In this document: positions 50,982 through 61,197 of the stretch, piece after piece
Layout: the number at the start of each line of letters is the position of its first letter
Position numbering within the stretch: the first letter of the stretch is position 1
Source: Oscillospiraceae bacterium
Lineage (GTDB): Bacteria; Bacillota; Clostridia; Saccharofermentanales; Saccharofermentanaceae
Direction of reading: 5' to 3'
NCBI GenBank assembly: GCA_902782235.1
Contig: CACZML010000001.1
Span: 1-64,000 of the forward strand
DNA length: 64,000 nucleotides
Position numbers and translations under genes: made by a program
The notes under the pieces: generated by a model
What the model saw: the letters and a program-made list of their open reading frames with translations, nothing else
What the model was told of the DNA's origin: nothing
Databases searched by the model: none

Positions 50982-53871
50982 GGTCCGCCTCCGGCTGCTC
51001 TTGAGGATCAGCGTCTCCGCCTTCATTCTCATTCTTCTCTGTATCTTCAGAAGGAAGGCCCGTCAGGGCTTCTTCAAAACCGCTGTCATCAACGGCTTCA
51101 GTTCCCGGGATAACTTCGGTAACAGGAACCTCTTCTATGGATGCTGAAGGAGCTTCTTCAGCTGCAGTGCCTGCAGCAAGAGCCTTTGCGGCTTTCTTTT
51201 TGCCGGCAACAGAGGAGATCATTATATATGCTGCAATAACCGCGATTGAAACTATGGTTACGATGCAGCCGGGCTTAAATCCTGCCGGTGTGTACTTGAG
51301 CTTAATGTCGTGGCTTCCCTTCTGGAGCTTTATGCCCATAAAAGCATCCTGGACAGATGTGATCTCACCCTTTTCGCCGTCGATCTCAACAGTCCAGCCC
51401 TCTGCATAAGGGATCGAGAGGAACAGCAGTCCGTCTTCCTTGACATCTACATGTCCGGAAAGTGATGTGGAGTCATAATCTGTTACCTGTAGCTGCTCAT
51501 CGGAGAACTTCGCGAGCATCTGTTCGTAGCCTGCCCTGTCGAGCTGGTATCCGTAAACAGCAAGTGATGAACCGGGATTCTCGGAATACTTGACGTTGAT
51601 GTTAATGGGAGTTCCGTCGAAAACGCCTGCCGTGATGATCTGGAAGCTTCTGATCTCGAACCTTCTTGTGGTATCACCGCACTTGATGGTGACGGTTCCG
51701 CCCTTCTTGGAATTGGCGTAAATGTATACATCAGAACCGATATCGGCATTGTCGACGGTAAGGTTATATGAATACTCATTGCTCTGCATGTTGCTTGTGG
51801 AAGTGAGATTCAGGACCTTGCCGCTGGTGGTGGCAGAAGCAAATCCCTGTGAGCTTTCCACGTTCAAAACGACCGGCTTATACACATCTCCGGCGCCCAT
51901 GCTCTTAATCCAGGCATTTGTCTTATCGAAAACATCGAGATCATTATCATAATCGGGCGCATAATCGATAACGGCGGTATCAGTCATGTAGCCGACGCTG
52001 AGTGCGTCTTTGTTAGCCCAGGAAGTAATGGTGCCGTCTGTGTATTCCTGCTCGAAAAGATACGGAACCGCCTGCGTCTTGTCGATCTCAACCAGGTTCC
52101 TGACATTAAAAAGAGTTGCCGTAACGCGTGTAAGACCGGCATTTCTCAAGCCGTTGATATTGTTGTTATGGAAGCCGTAGTTCCTTGTGTACTTAACGAA
52201 GCTCTCTCTTGCCGTGGAAGAGAATATGGAAAGACCCTTTACGTTATAAAGAGACTGGAGGTCGCAGATATTATTCGGGAAGAGCTCCGAACGCTCGAAG
52301 TTCATATGGCCTTCAGATCCTTCAACCTTCTCCACATATGCGTGGACCTGGGTATAGTTTCTTCCGTAAGGCTTATAGCTCGTGAAGCCCTCATGGTTGC
52401 AGACAAGACCTATCGTGATGAGAGAAGCTGCAAACATCTCGACCATCATCGTGACAGTAAGGAGTGTCTCGCAGAAGAAGCCGGACTTTTTGGTATGGAT
52501 ATTGCTTACCGTATGAAGAGCAGCGCCCTGGATAATGAGGAACAGAAGTGTCGTGCCGATCTGAAGATAGCCCTCGTTGCCTGAGCCGAACTTTTCGTAA
52601 AGTATAAGGAAAGCAGCCATGCTGAGCACTGCACCCGTAATGTACTTAACGCCAAGGCTCCTTATTCTCCTTATAGTCAGGAATGCAACAAATACAAGGA
52701 GGAAGCTCATTATAAATGACTCTCTGTAAGGGATCTGGTTCGGGAAGTGCATTCCGTGCCAGATGAAATTGAGAGTGCGGTTCGAGAAGCTCAGATACAT
52801 GATGGCAATGAGAAGTCCGAATACGATCTTGTGCTTGAGCTTGATGCCTGTTCTCTTAGGAAGAAGGAAGAACAGGGGCAGCAAAAGAGCGATGACGATG
52901 CCGCTGTATACATTGGCCATACCGTCTCTGATATTCGGATTTGCCGATACCATGAGCCTTCCCAAAAAGTCGAAAAGATTGTTCTGGAGCGCATAATCAA
53001 CCTTAAGCTTGTCGCCTGTGGCAGAGCAGTTCTTAAGGATCAGATATGTCGGAACAGTGAGTGCAGCTGATACGCCGGCCGCAATAATGCTCGAAAATGC
53101 AAAACGGAGCGCCGCACCGATAAATGTCTTGAAACAAAGCCTGCCGGGATCGCCCTTGGGCTTCTCTCTTGAGAACAGGCAGATATAGTAGGAAGGCGCA
53201 AAGAGCACCATGAAAAGGCAGAGGAAGTAACCTGCGTAATAGTTGCTCAGAATGGAAATTGCAAGAGCAACCGTGTAAAGAGTGCATTTGCGTTCCACAA
53301 GCAGCATGCGCAGGCCCAAAGCGATCAGCGGGAGCATTACGACGGCGTCGCACCACATAATGTTCCAGAAGAATGAAATGAACCAGCCGCAAAGAGCATA
53401 AGATGAGCTGAATATTACGGTAATATTGTCGATCCTTCTGTTATCGTTGGAGGATAAGAAAAGGAGCATGAATACTGAAGCGAGACCCGCACGGAGGCAT
53501 GTAACGAATTCGATGAACACCGGCATGGTCTTCGCAGTAAAGAACAATGAGAATATATTAAGCGGGCTTGCTGCATAGTTGGCATAAGCTGCGTAATATT
53601 CCTGTCCCAGACCGTCATTCCAGCTGTAGAAGAGCGAATCGCCTGAGAGGACCTTGTCCCTGAAAGCGACAAGGAAAGGACAATACTGGTGATAAAGGTC
53701 AACTGTAAGAATAGTTCTCTCACCGAACGGAAAGCATCCGGTAACCGCAAATGCTGCAAGAACTGTAAGCGTCGGGAACAGGAATGCTAACAGGAACTGA
53801 GGCCAGTTTGCTTTCAAGCGGCTGAAAGTGCCACTTTTTTCTTTCAATATTGGACTAGGTTTTCCCCACAT
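50974..53871 (-). CDS. YfhO-family membrane protein (first of two)
   Basis: 965 residues with about thirteen membrane helices. FPFGERTILTVDLYHQYCPF after the first helix is the YfhO hallmark, in the outer loop that holds the catalytic-type Asp of GT-C enzymes; GNGLGQEYYAAYANYAASPLN-like sequence follows. The outer domain includes AVYGYQLDRAGYEQML and PYAEGWTVEIDGEKGEI, typical of the YfhO C-terminal part. A cytoplasmic acidic tail rich in Glu, Pro and Ala follows the last helix. It acts probably in sugar transfer from lipid carriers to surface polymers. It starts the three-gene operon with the second YfhO and the exonuclease. Confidence 0.9.
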   Translation of the reverse strand: MWGKPSPILKEKSGTFSRLKANWPQFLLAFLFPTLTVLAAFAVTGCFPFGERTILTVDLYHQYCPFLVAFRDKVLSGDSLFYSWNDGLGQEYYAAYANYAASPLNIFSLFFTAKTMPVFIEFVTCLRAGLASVFMLLFLSSNDNRRIDNITVIFSSSYALCGWFISFFWNIMWCDAVVMLPLIALGLRMLLVERKCTLYTVALAISILSNYYAGYFLCLFMVLFAPSYYICLFSREKPKGDPGRLCFKTFIGAALRFAFSSIIAAGVSAALTVPTYLILKNCSATGDKLKVDYALQNNLFDFLGRLMVSANPNIRDGMANVYSGIVIALLLPLFFLLPKRTGIKLKHKIVFGLLIAIMYLSFSNRTLNFIWHGMHFPNQIPYRESFIMSFLLVFVAFLTIRRIRSLGVKYITGAVLSMAAFLILYEKFGSGNEGYLQIGTTLLFLIIQGAALHTVSNIHTKKSGFFCETLLTVTMMVEMFAASLITIGLVCNHEGFTSYKPYGRNYTQVHAYVEKVEGSEGHMNFERSELFPNNICDLQSLYNVKGLSIFSSTARESFVKYTRNYGFHNNNINGLRNAGLTRVTATLFNVRNLVEIDKTQAVPYLFEQEYTDGTITSWANKDALSVGYMTDTAVIDYAPDYDNDLDVFDKTNAWIKSMGAGDVYKPVVLNVESSQGFASATTSGKVLNLTSTSNMQSNEYSYNLTVDNADIGSDVYIYANSKKGGTVTIKCGDTTRRFEIRSFQIITAGVFDGTPININVKYSENPGSSLAVYGYQLDRAGYEQMLAKFSDEQLQVTDYDSTSLSGHVDVKEDGLLFLSIPYAEGWTVEIDGEKGEITSVQDAFMGIKLQKGSHDIKLKYTPAGFKPGCIVTIVSIAVIAAYIMISSVAGKKKAAKALAAGTAAEEAPSASIEEVPVTEVIPGTEAVDDSGFEEALTGLPSEDTEKNENEGGDADPQEQPEADHE

Positions 53872-53925
53872 AAATACCCTTTATTTATTATTTTTAGATT
53901 ACAAACGTGTTAATAATAGCACAAA

Positions 53926-53953
53926 TTGACCGTGTTGTTTCTTCTTTTATGAT
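53926..53953 (+). promoter_or_regulatory. Promoter of the PrsA/SurA-like gene
   Basis: TTGACC (53926-53931), a 16-base spacer, TATGAT (53948-53953), 39 bases before the ATG. Confidence 0.65.
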
Positions 53954-53992
53954 AAAGTGACACTAACCTGTATCTTATTTAAAGGGGAGAAT

Positions 53993-55741
53993 ATGAAGGG
54001 TAAACGTAACAAGAACAATGACAATAAAGCCCGTAAGCCTGAGGTTAACGGGGAGATTATAAATTCCGAAGTCCTTGAGTCAAAGGAAGGCACGCCTACC
54101 GATGATTTCATGGAAGGACCTGTAGAAGCACCCAGAAAGAGTGTTACTTTAAGCGAACTCGCAGACATCGATCCCGAGCTCCTTACCGGTAAGTCACAGG
54201 ATCTGCCTGTAGCTCCCGTTATTCCTGCTCTGCCTGATACCAAGGACACCAAAGCTGAGGTATCGTTATCCGAAGAGATCCCTACCGAGATCAACCTTGA
54301 TAAGAATGAGAGCGCTTTTGACGATCCGAACTTTAAGCGCAACGCCGGATTCGCCTTTGTTATCCTGGGCGTCATCATTGTTGCGGCGATCGCAGTCATG
54401 ACATTTTTCCTTGATTCCGGAATGGACAAGTCGTTCATAAGCCCGTTGACGATCAAGGACAGGGATATCTCGAGCGCTGAATTCAGCTTTATGTATCATT
54501 ACGAGCTCTTAAGCGAAGGCGTCGACCTTTTCGCTGCCGACGCGGAAGAGAAGCTCTCCTCCCCTTATCTTGATGACGAGAATTTCGCAAATTACAGAGA
54601 ATACTTCAGATTCGTAACGGCTCAGGACCTCCAGAAGATGGAGATCCTTTACGACGATGCCACAAGCCAGGGCTATAATATCGAGCAGCCTCACTACGAC
54701 CGCGCCAACGCCTATATCAACTGGCTCAAGGGCAAGGCTGACGAACTCGGCGTTCCTCTCGACACTTACATCAAGGGCGTTTTCGGAAGCCAGGTCGATG
54801 AACAGTGCATCATCAACACATTAGCAAAGAAGTATTTCACAGAAGACTATGCTGACGGCGAGAAGCTCATCCAGCTCTCAGCATCTGATGAGCAGGCCGA
54901 AGAAGCATACAACCAGTCCAGAAATATCTACGACCTCGTAAGCTACAAGATCTTAAGAATGACTTTCGAACAGAGAGACAAGTCATTTGTTGATACAGCT
55001 AACCTCAGATGCCAGAAGATCATCGATGCAATGGACAGAGATCCTTCCAAGTTCGAATCCTGCGCAGCTCCTTACTTCTCAGGCGTCGAAAAGAACACTC
55101 TCGAGCAGAAGGACTCCACTCTTGTTCCCAACTGCCGCTATGAGGATATCTCCCATGACGATTTCAGGGACTGGCTCTTTGACGAGGCCAGAAAAGACGG
55201 TGATTCCGTAATCCTTCACGATGAGGACGGATTCCCTATTATCCTTGTATTCGTATCAAGAGTACGTATGTCAGAGCAGCTCCGCAACTGCTACATCATC
55301 GCTGCAAATGTCCAGACGGGCGAAGGCGATCAGATAGCACCCGACATCGTAGCAACACAGGCTCTGTCACAGGAGATCTACGATTGTATTGATGATGCAG
55401 ACAGCTGCAACGAAGTTGAGAACCTTTATAACGACTATATCCTTGCAGGCCAGATGTCCGTAATTCACGACAGCCAGATCTACAAGGCTAAATACCAGGC
55501 TGCCCTTGCCGACTGGATCTTCGCTGCTGACAGACAGCTTGGCGATAAGACCCTGATCGAAGTTGACGGCACATTCTACGTCATTTACTTCATATCCGAA
55601 TCGCCTAATCCCGAATGGTATGACATGGTCAACAGCTTCCTGAGCATGAACAACCTCCAGCAATTCATCCAGTCAAAAGCCGGTGAATACATCTGGAAGT
55701 TCAATAACGACGGATTAGCCCAGATAAAGGATGTTCCTTAA
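53993..55741 (+). CDS. Membrane-anchored PrsA/SurA-like protein with degenerate parvulin domain
   Basis: 582 residues from the ATG at 53993 (AAAGGGGAG directly upstream). A charged cytoplasmic N-terminus of about 115 residues, with proline- and glutamate-rich stretches, is unusual; then one membrane helix (about 120-142, FAFVILGVIIVAAIAVMTFFL) and an outer helical domain in SurA-N style (SSAEFSFMYHYELL, DLQKMEILYDDA). The region about 315-435 (YKILRMTFEQ ... SCAAPYFS ... DGFPIILVFVSR) has a parvulin outline, but the conserved substrate histidine and GGDLG turn are missing. It is likely a chaperone or foldase for exported proteins, not an active isomerase. It lies between the YfhO pair and the convergent HtrA gene. 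Confidence 0.72.
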   Translation: MKGKRNKNNDNKARKPEVNGEIINSEVLESKEGTPTDDFMEGPVEAPRKSVTLSELADIDPELLTGKSQDLPVAPVIPALPDTKDTKAEVSLSEEIPTEINLDKNESAFDDPNFKRNAGFAFVILGVIIVAAIAVMTFFLDSGMDKSFISPLTIKDRDISSAEFSFMYHYELLSEGVDLFAADAEEKLSSPYLDDENFANYREYFRFVTAQDLQKMEILYDDATSQGYNIEQPHYDRANAYINWLKGKADELGVPLDTYIKGVFGSQVDEQCIINTLAKKYFTEDYADGEKLIQLSASDEQAEEAYNQSRNIYDLVSYKILRMTFEQRDKSFVDTANLRCQKIIDAMDRDPSKFESCAAPYFSGVEKNTLEQKDSTLVPNCRYEDISHDDFRDWLFDEARKDGDSVILHDEDGFPIILVFVSRVRMSEQLRNCYIIAANVQTGEGDQIAPDIVATQALSQEIYDCIDDADSCNEVENLYNDYILAGQMSVIHDSQIYKAKYQAALADWIFAADRQLGDKTLIEVDGTFYVIYFISESPNPEWYDMVNSFLSMNNLQQFIQSKAGEYIWKFNNDGLAQIKDVP

Positions 55742-55754
55742 AAAGTAATAGTGA

Positions 55755-55886
55755 TTACTGAATGCCGCTCATGCTGAGCTGCTGGATAAGTACGACTATG
55801 ATCGCGAAAACAAACGTCAGGAGCATAGCTCCGATCAATATCCAAGCCATGATCTTGGTTCCTGCTTTTTTGCCGTCTGTTCTCAT
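55755..55886 (-). CDS. 43-residue single-pass membrane peptide
   Basis: ATG at 55886, TAA at 55755. A basic N-terminus (MRTDGKKAGTKIM) precedes one membrane helix of about 24 residues (AWILIGAMLLTFVFAIIVVL). The ribosome site AAGGAAG lies 7 bases before the ATG, and the gene starts 25 bases after the htrA stop on the same strand. The orderly charge pattern and spacing suggest a real gene cotranscribed with htrA. Function unknown. Confidence 0.65.
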   Translation of the reverse strand: MRTDGKKAGTKIMAWILIGAMLLTFVFAIIVVLIQQLSMSGIQ

Positions 55887-55911
55887 ATAAGTACTTCCTT
55901 GTTCAGATTAT

Positions 55912-57183
<1,272 letters not shown>

Positions 57184-57269
57184 GACACTATTCCTTTTGT
57201 GATACTTAACTTAATAAGTCTATCCCGTTTGCTTCACTTATTTTGGGCGATTTTAGATCAAATCGCAAG

Positions 57270-57911
57270 TCAGGAGAGCGGAACTTTGGGTCCCTTCATC
57301 AGGAGTTTATCCGGGTCTTCCAATACCAGCGTGCCTCCCGTTAAGTCCAGGCAGTACCTCTTGATATCATTTTCAGCTTCTTCAGGAACAAGAATATCAA
57401 AGGCGACATCCTGGCCGTATTCGATGTTTTCGACAGTCCATCCGGAAGATGAGGCTTTTCTCGAGAGCATCTCGAAAGCAGGATAGGAACAGTTCCTTCT
57501 CCATTTGAGAGCAGGGATCAGGGTTACGGGTTCACCTGCTTCAAGTGCCAGCCTGCCGCTGTCGGTATAAGCTCTTCTAAGGCCGCCCGTTCCAAGGAGC
57601 GTGCCTCCGAAATATCTGGTCACGCATATCATTGAATCTGTAAAACCGTTTGAGGTAAGAAGTTCTAACAAAGGCTGCCCTGCCGTTCCCTGAGGCTCAC
57701 CGTCGTCGCTCGATTTCTGTCTGGAATTCTCCCCTCCGATCACCCATGCATAACAAAGGTGCCTTGCATCAGGATATTTCTTGCGTTCCTGCGCCAGGTA
57801 TTCTGCTGCCTCTTCAGGGGATGTGATATGGAAGCTCCTGCCAATAAAGACCGACTTCTTAACTTCGATCTTTGAATCACCGGTCTTGCTCAGAGTAATG
57901 TTAGGGCTCAA
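57270..57911 (-). CDS. yigZ: YigZ/IMPACT-family protein
   Basis: 213 residues with the UPF0029 N-terminal domain (EVKKSVFIGRSFHITSPEEAA, HLCYAWVIGGENSRQKSSDDGEPQGTAG near 50-80, GTLLGTGGLRRAYTDS), followed by a ferredoxin-like C-terminal domain. The eukaryotic relative IMPACT affects translation control; the bacterial role is not settled. The start is a TTG at 57911 that overlaps the Nudix gene stop (TTGA); no ATG is available near the family start. Confidence 0.9.
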   Translation of the reverse strand: MSPNITLSKTGDSKIEVKKSVFIGRSFHITSPEEAAEYLAQERKKYPDARHLCYAWVIGGENSRQKSSDDGEPQGTAGQPLLELLTSNGFTDSMICVTRYFGGTLLGTGGLRRAYTDSGRLALEAGEPVTLIPALKWRRNCSYPAFEMLSRKASSSGWTVENIEYGQDVAFDILVPEEAENDIKRYCLDLTGGTLVLEDPDKLLMKGPKVPLS

Positions 57912-58333
57912 TCCTTAATGCTCTCCCTGTACTTCTGATAAGCCATCATAAGAAGGGATTTATCCTGACTGTATGTGATCTCATCAAGCGCCTGTCCCAC
58001 TTCAACGAACTTGCAGTCGACCGTGCCGGATTCAGCAAATGCCTCACACTGGTCGCTCTCTGTCTTCATAACAAACCATGAGATATTGTTATGGACAGGC
58101 TTTCTTCTGGAAATCGAATAGAACTCGTAATTGGTCTTCCCGCACGGAGCTATGACTTTTGCTTCGACATTAGTCTCGATACGGACTCTTTCTCTCGCAA
58201 AGTCGGAAAGAGACAGATCTGCCGTTCCCTTAACAGCGCCTTTGGGGAATCCCCATTCATGCTTATCATTGCAGACAAGGAGGACCTTATCCCCGGTAAA
58301 TACGATTCCGCCTGAACAATTACGAACGATCAT
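57908..58333 (-). CDS. Nudix-fold protein with decayed Nudix box
   Basis: 141 residues. The fold start (NCSGGIVFTGDKVLLVCNDKHEWGFPKGAVKG) is normal, but the box read as GX5EX7REUXEEXGU is damaged: the Arg-Glu pair is present in FARERVRIETN, while the two metal-binding Glu that should follow are Arg and Ile, and the glycine near the start is shifted. A pyrophosphohydrolase activity is therefore doubtful. It starts at 58333 with AGGA 10 bases upstream, is divergent from the DUF4015 gene, and is coupled to yigZ. Confidence 0.8.
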   Translation of the reverse strand: MIVRNCSGGIVFTGDKVLLVCNDKHEWGFPKGAVKGTADLSLSDFARERVRIETNVEAKVIAPCGKTNYEFYSISRRKPVHNNISWFVMKTESDQCEAFAESGTVDCKFVEVGQALDEITYSQDKSLLMMAYQKYRESIKD

Positions 58334-58409
58334 ATCCTGCTAATCCTAGTAAAATCAAATGTTTATACCCCGATTTTATCACACGTCCACAGGCTTTGCG
58401 TGGAGTTAT

Positions 58410-58438
58410 TTGTTCTTTTTGAGGCAGGTCTGTATAAT
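58410..58438 (+). promoter_or_regulatory. Promoter placed for a leaderless DUF4015 transcript
   Basis: TTGTTC (58410-58415), a 17-base spacer, TATAAT (58433-58438). The ATG follows 6 bases after the -10 box, so transcription should begin at about the start codon. No ribosome site is seen. Confidence 0.65.
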
Positions 58439-58444
58439 TGTCCT

Positions 58445-59794
58445 ATGCTAAATAATAATAACTTAAATAACGATCCTACTAATCCGGACAATCTTGAGCT
58501 GGCAAAACTCAGAAGATTGCTTACGATCCTGCTCTCCGTGGCAGCGATCCTTGCTGTCGTTCTGGTAACTTTGGGAATCACAAAGATAATAAGCCACGTC
58601 AACACCGGAGAGACTACTGTAAACATTCCTATCCTCGTAACTATCAACTCTGAGAGCACGACTGTTACAGATCCCGTCAACTATCACACAGAGCAGTTAG
58701 TCTCATCCGAGCTTGCCGAGAGTTACTGGCGCCCGCTCCCCGAGATCGCGGAAGAGGATGTTAAGAAGCCTGAGCACTTTGAGGTAAAAGGCCTTTATAT
58801 AGGAACCTGTTCCAACCTTGATAAAGCCATCGAGCTTTGCAAGAACAGCGAGATGAATTCCGTTGTAATCAACCTTAAGCAGGAATACGGTATCCCTTTC
58901 AAGACAAAGAATGAGACAGCCAGAGAGATCGGTTATGTCTGGGACGCTTATGACATCGACAAAGTAGTCAAGAAGTGCCATGACAACGGCGTCAGGGTAA
59001 TCGGCCGTGTCGTTTGCTTCAACGATTCACTTGCCGCAGAGCACTTCCCTAAAAGAGCCATAACCGATGTATCAGGTAATGTCGTACGATTCAGCAACGA
59101 AGGAAACAACCCCTTCTTAAGCCCCTATAACACCGAGAACTGGGATTACCTGATCGAGATCGCCTTGGAAGGCGTTGAGCATGGTGTTGATGAGATCCAG
59201 TTCGACTACGTGCGTTTCCCTGCAGGCTCCACCAAGAACAAGGCTAAGCCTTACTATGGCGAGGAAGGCCAGACACCTACAAAGGCTGAAGCAGTTAACA
59301 GATTCCTTCAGGAAGCAAGGATCAAGATCCAGGATACACACGGCATTCCCGTATCAGCAGATATCTTCGGTATCGTTCTTACTTCAGAGCTTGATGCCGG
59401 CATCATCGGCCAGGATTTCGCGACTTTGGGCATGACCGAGATCGATTCGTGCTGCCCGATGTTATATCCTTCGCACTATGCTCTTGGAACGATGCTCGCA
59501 GGCCATGTTTTCAAGACTCCGGACAAAGAGCCTTACCTTATCGTCTACAGCGTACTTCATGAATGCCGGTCGACCTATGTCCAACCCGGCTTTACGACTA
59601 TGAGGCCGTATCTGCAGGCTTTCACAGCGTCTTATATCGGCAAGGGCAATTACATGGAATACGGCTACAGAGAGATCAATTCACAGATCAAGGCGATCCA
59701 TGACGCAGGTATAACAGAATTCATCCTGTGGGACCCTAAATTCAACTATCCGTCAGGCAACTACGACGGAAATATGTCAGTTCAGACAGATTGA
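58445..59794 (+). CDS. DUF4015 putative glycoside hydrolase, membrane-anchored
   Basis: 449 residues from the ATG at 58445. A low-complexity Asn-rich N-terminus precedes a membrane helix (about 27-49) and a linker, then an outer TIM-barrel-like domain: VKGLYIGTCSNLDKAIELC, MNSVVINLKQEYGIPF, VRVIGRVVCFND, VDEIQFDYVRFPAG (a likely catalytic Asp region), PVSADIFGIVLTSE, CCPMLYPSHYALG. This matches the DUF4015/putative glycosyl hydrolase family; substrate unknown. The longer frame back to 58400 starts ahead of the promoter and is rejected. It is probably translated from a leaderless mRNA. Confidence 0.87.
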   Translation: MLNNNNLNNDPTNPDNLELAKLRRLLTILLSVAAILAVVLVTLGITKIISHVNTGETTVNIPILVTINSESTTVTDPVNYHTEQLVSSELAESYWRPLPEIAEEDVKKPEHFEVKGLYIGTCSNLDKAIELCKNSEMNSVVINLKQEYGIPFKTKNETAREIGYVWDAYDIDKVVKKCHDNGVRVIGRVVCFNDSLAAEHFPKRAITDVSGNVVRFSNEGNNPFLSPYNTENWDYLIEIALEGVEHGVDEIQFDYVRFPAGSTKNKAKPYYGEEGQTPTKAEAVNRFLQEARIKIQDTHGIPVSADIFGIVLTSELDAGIIGQDFATLGMTEIDSCCPMLYPSHYALGTMLAGHVFKTPDKEPYLIVYSVLHECRSTYVQPGFTTMRPYLQAFTASYIGKGNYMEYGYREINSQIKAIHDAGITEFILWDPKFNYPSGNYDGNMSVQTD

Positions 59795-59819
59795 AACTGA
59801 CGGCTTCAAAGACTAAAAT
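59791..59819 (+). promoter_or_regulatory. serS promoter
   Basis: TTGAAA (59791-59796, over the stop codon of the upstream gene), a 17-base spacer, TAAAAT (59814-59819), 30 bases before the serS ATG. Confidence 0.65.
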
Positions 59820-59849
59820 ATGTAGGTTATTTATATAAGAGGTGACATC

Positions 59850-61136
59850 ATGCTTGATATTAAATTCTTACGTACCAATCCGGACATCGTTAAACAGAAC
59901 ATCAAGAACAAGTTCCAGGACGAGAAGCTTCCCCTTGTAGATCAGGTCATTGAACTTGATAAGGAGTTCAGAGAGAGCAAGACACGTGCTGAAGCTTTAA
60001 GAGCTAACCGCAACAAGGTCAGCAAGCAGATCGGCGCTCTCATGGCTCAGGGCAAGAAGGACGAAGCTGAAGCAGTTAAGAAGCAGGTCACAGATATGGC
60101 TGACGAGCTCGAAGCACTCTCTGCAAAGGAGACTGAGCTCGAGGAACAGATCAGAAAGATCATGCTCGTTATCCCTAACATCATCGATCCTTCCGTTCCG
60201 ATCGGCAAGGACGATTCCGAGAACGTTGAGATCGAGAAGTTCGGTGAGCCTTTCGTTCCTGACTTCGAAGTTCCCTATCACGTTGATATCATGGAAAAGC
60301 TTGACGGTATCGAGCTCGACCAGGCAAGAGAAACATCCGGCAACGGCTTCTATTACTTAAAGGGCGACATCGCAAGACTTCACTCTGCATGCCTCTCTTA
60401 TGCAAGAGACTTCATGATCGACAGAGGCTTCACATATTACATCCCGCCTTACATGATCAGATCTTCCGTCGTTACAGGCGTTATGAGCTTTGCTGAGATG
60501 GAGAACATGATGTACAAGATCGAAGGCGAGGACCTCTACCTCATCGGTACTTCCGAGCACTCCATGATCGGTAAGTTCATCGACACGATCACAGATGAGG
60601 ACCAGCTCCCCCAGACACTCACATCCTACTCTCCCTGCTTCCGTAAGGAAGTCGGTGCTCACGGCATCGAGGAGCGTGGTGTTTACAGAATCCACCAGTT
60701 CGAAAAGCAGGAGATGATCGTTGTCTGCAAGCCTGAAGATTCCATGACATGGTACAACAAGCTCTGGCAGAACACAGTAGATTACTTCCGTTCACTCGAC
60801 ATCCCCGTAAGAACGCTCGAGTGCTGCTCCGGCGACCTCGCTGACCTTAAGGTCAAGTCCTGTGACGTTGAGGCATGGTCTCCCAGACAGAAGAAGTATT
60901 TCGAAGTCGGTTCCTGCTCCAACTTGGGCGATGCTCAGGCAAGACGTCTCAAGATCAGGATCAGAGGACCTGAGGGCACATACCTTGCCCACACTCTTAA
61001 CAACACATGCGTTGCTCCTCCGAGAATGCTCATCGCCTTCTTAGAGAACAACCTCAATGAAGACGGCTCCATCAGGATCCCTGAAGCATTAAGACCTTAC
61101 ATGGGCGGCAAGTCCGTAATCGAAGTTAAGAAGTAA
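59850..61136 (+). CDS. serS: Seryl-tRNA synthetase
   Basis: 428-residue class II synthetase charging tRNA-Ser. N-terminal long coiled coil (about 25-105) that grips the tRNA long variable arm; catalytic motifs follow: LIGTSEHSMIG, SPCFRKEVGAHGIEERGVYRIHQFEKQEM (motif 2, Arg), SCDVEAWSPRQKKYFEVGSCSNLGDAQARR (serine and ATP site), and LNNTCVAPPRMLIAFLENN (motif 3 with the final Arg). Motif 3 reads NNTCVAPPR where most serS have NGSGLAVGR; a similar NNTA form is common in other Clostridia and Bacteroidota. No T-box leader, as only 30 bases separate promoter and start. Confidence 0.96.
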   Translation: MLDIKFLRTNPDIVKQNIKNKFQDEKLPLVDQVIELDKEFRESKTRAEALRANRNKVSKQIGALMAQGKKDEAEAVKKQVTDMADELEALSAKETELEEQIRKIMLVIPNIIDPSVPIGKDDSENVEIEKFGEPFVPDFEVPYHVDIMEKLDGIELDQARETSGNGFYYLKGDIARLHSACLSYARDFMIDRGFTYYIPPYMIRSSVVTGVMSFAEMENMMYKIEGEDLYLIGTSEHSMIGKFIDTITDEDQLPQTLTSYSPCFRKEVGAHGIEERGVYRIHQFEKQEMIVVCKPEDSMTWYNKLWQNTVDYFRSLDIPVRTLECCSGDLADLKVKSCDVEAWSPRQKKYFEVGSCSNLGDAQARRLKIRIRGPEGTYLAHTLNNTCVAPPRMLIAFLENNLNEDGSIRIPEALRPYMGGKSVIEVKK

Positions 61137-61160
61137 TTCTGTTAACAACATAAGACTTAA

Positions 61161-61197
61161 AAGGGGTTGTCTCAAAATGAGCAACCCCTTTATTTTT
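61161..61197 (+). terminator. Terminator after serS
   Basis: AAGGGGTTGTCTC - AAAAT - GAGCAACCCCTT, followed by TATTTTT. Confidence 0.9.

Noticed and set aside
59795-59849. T-box leader before serS
   Set aside because: Only about 30 bases lie between the promoter and the start codon, too short for a T-box.
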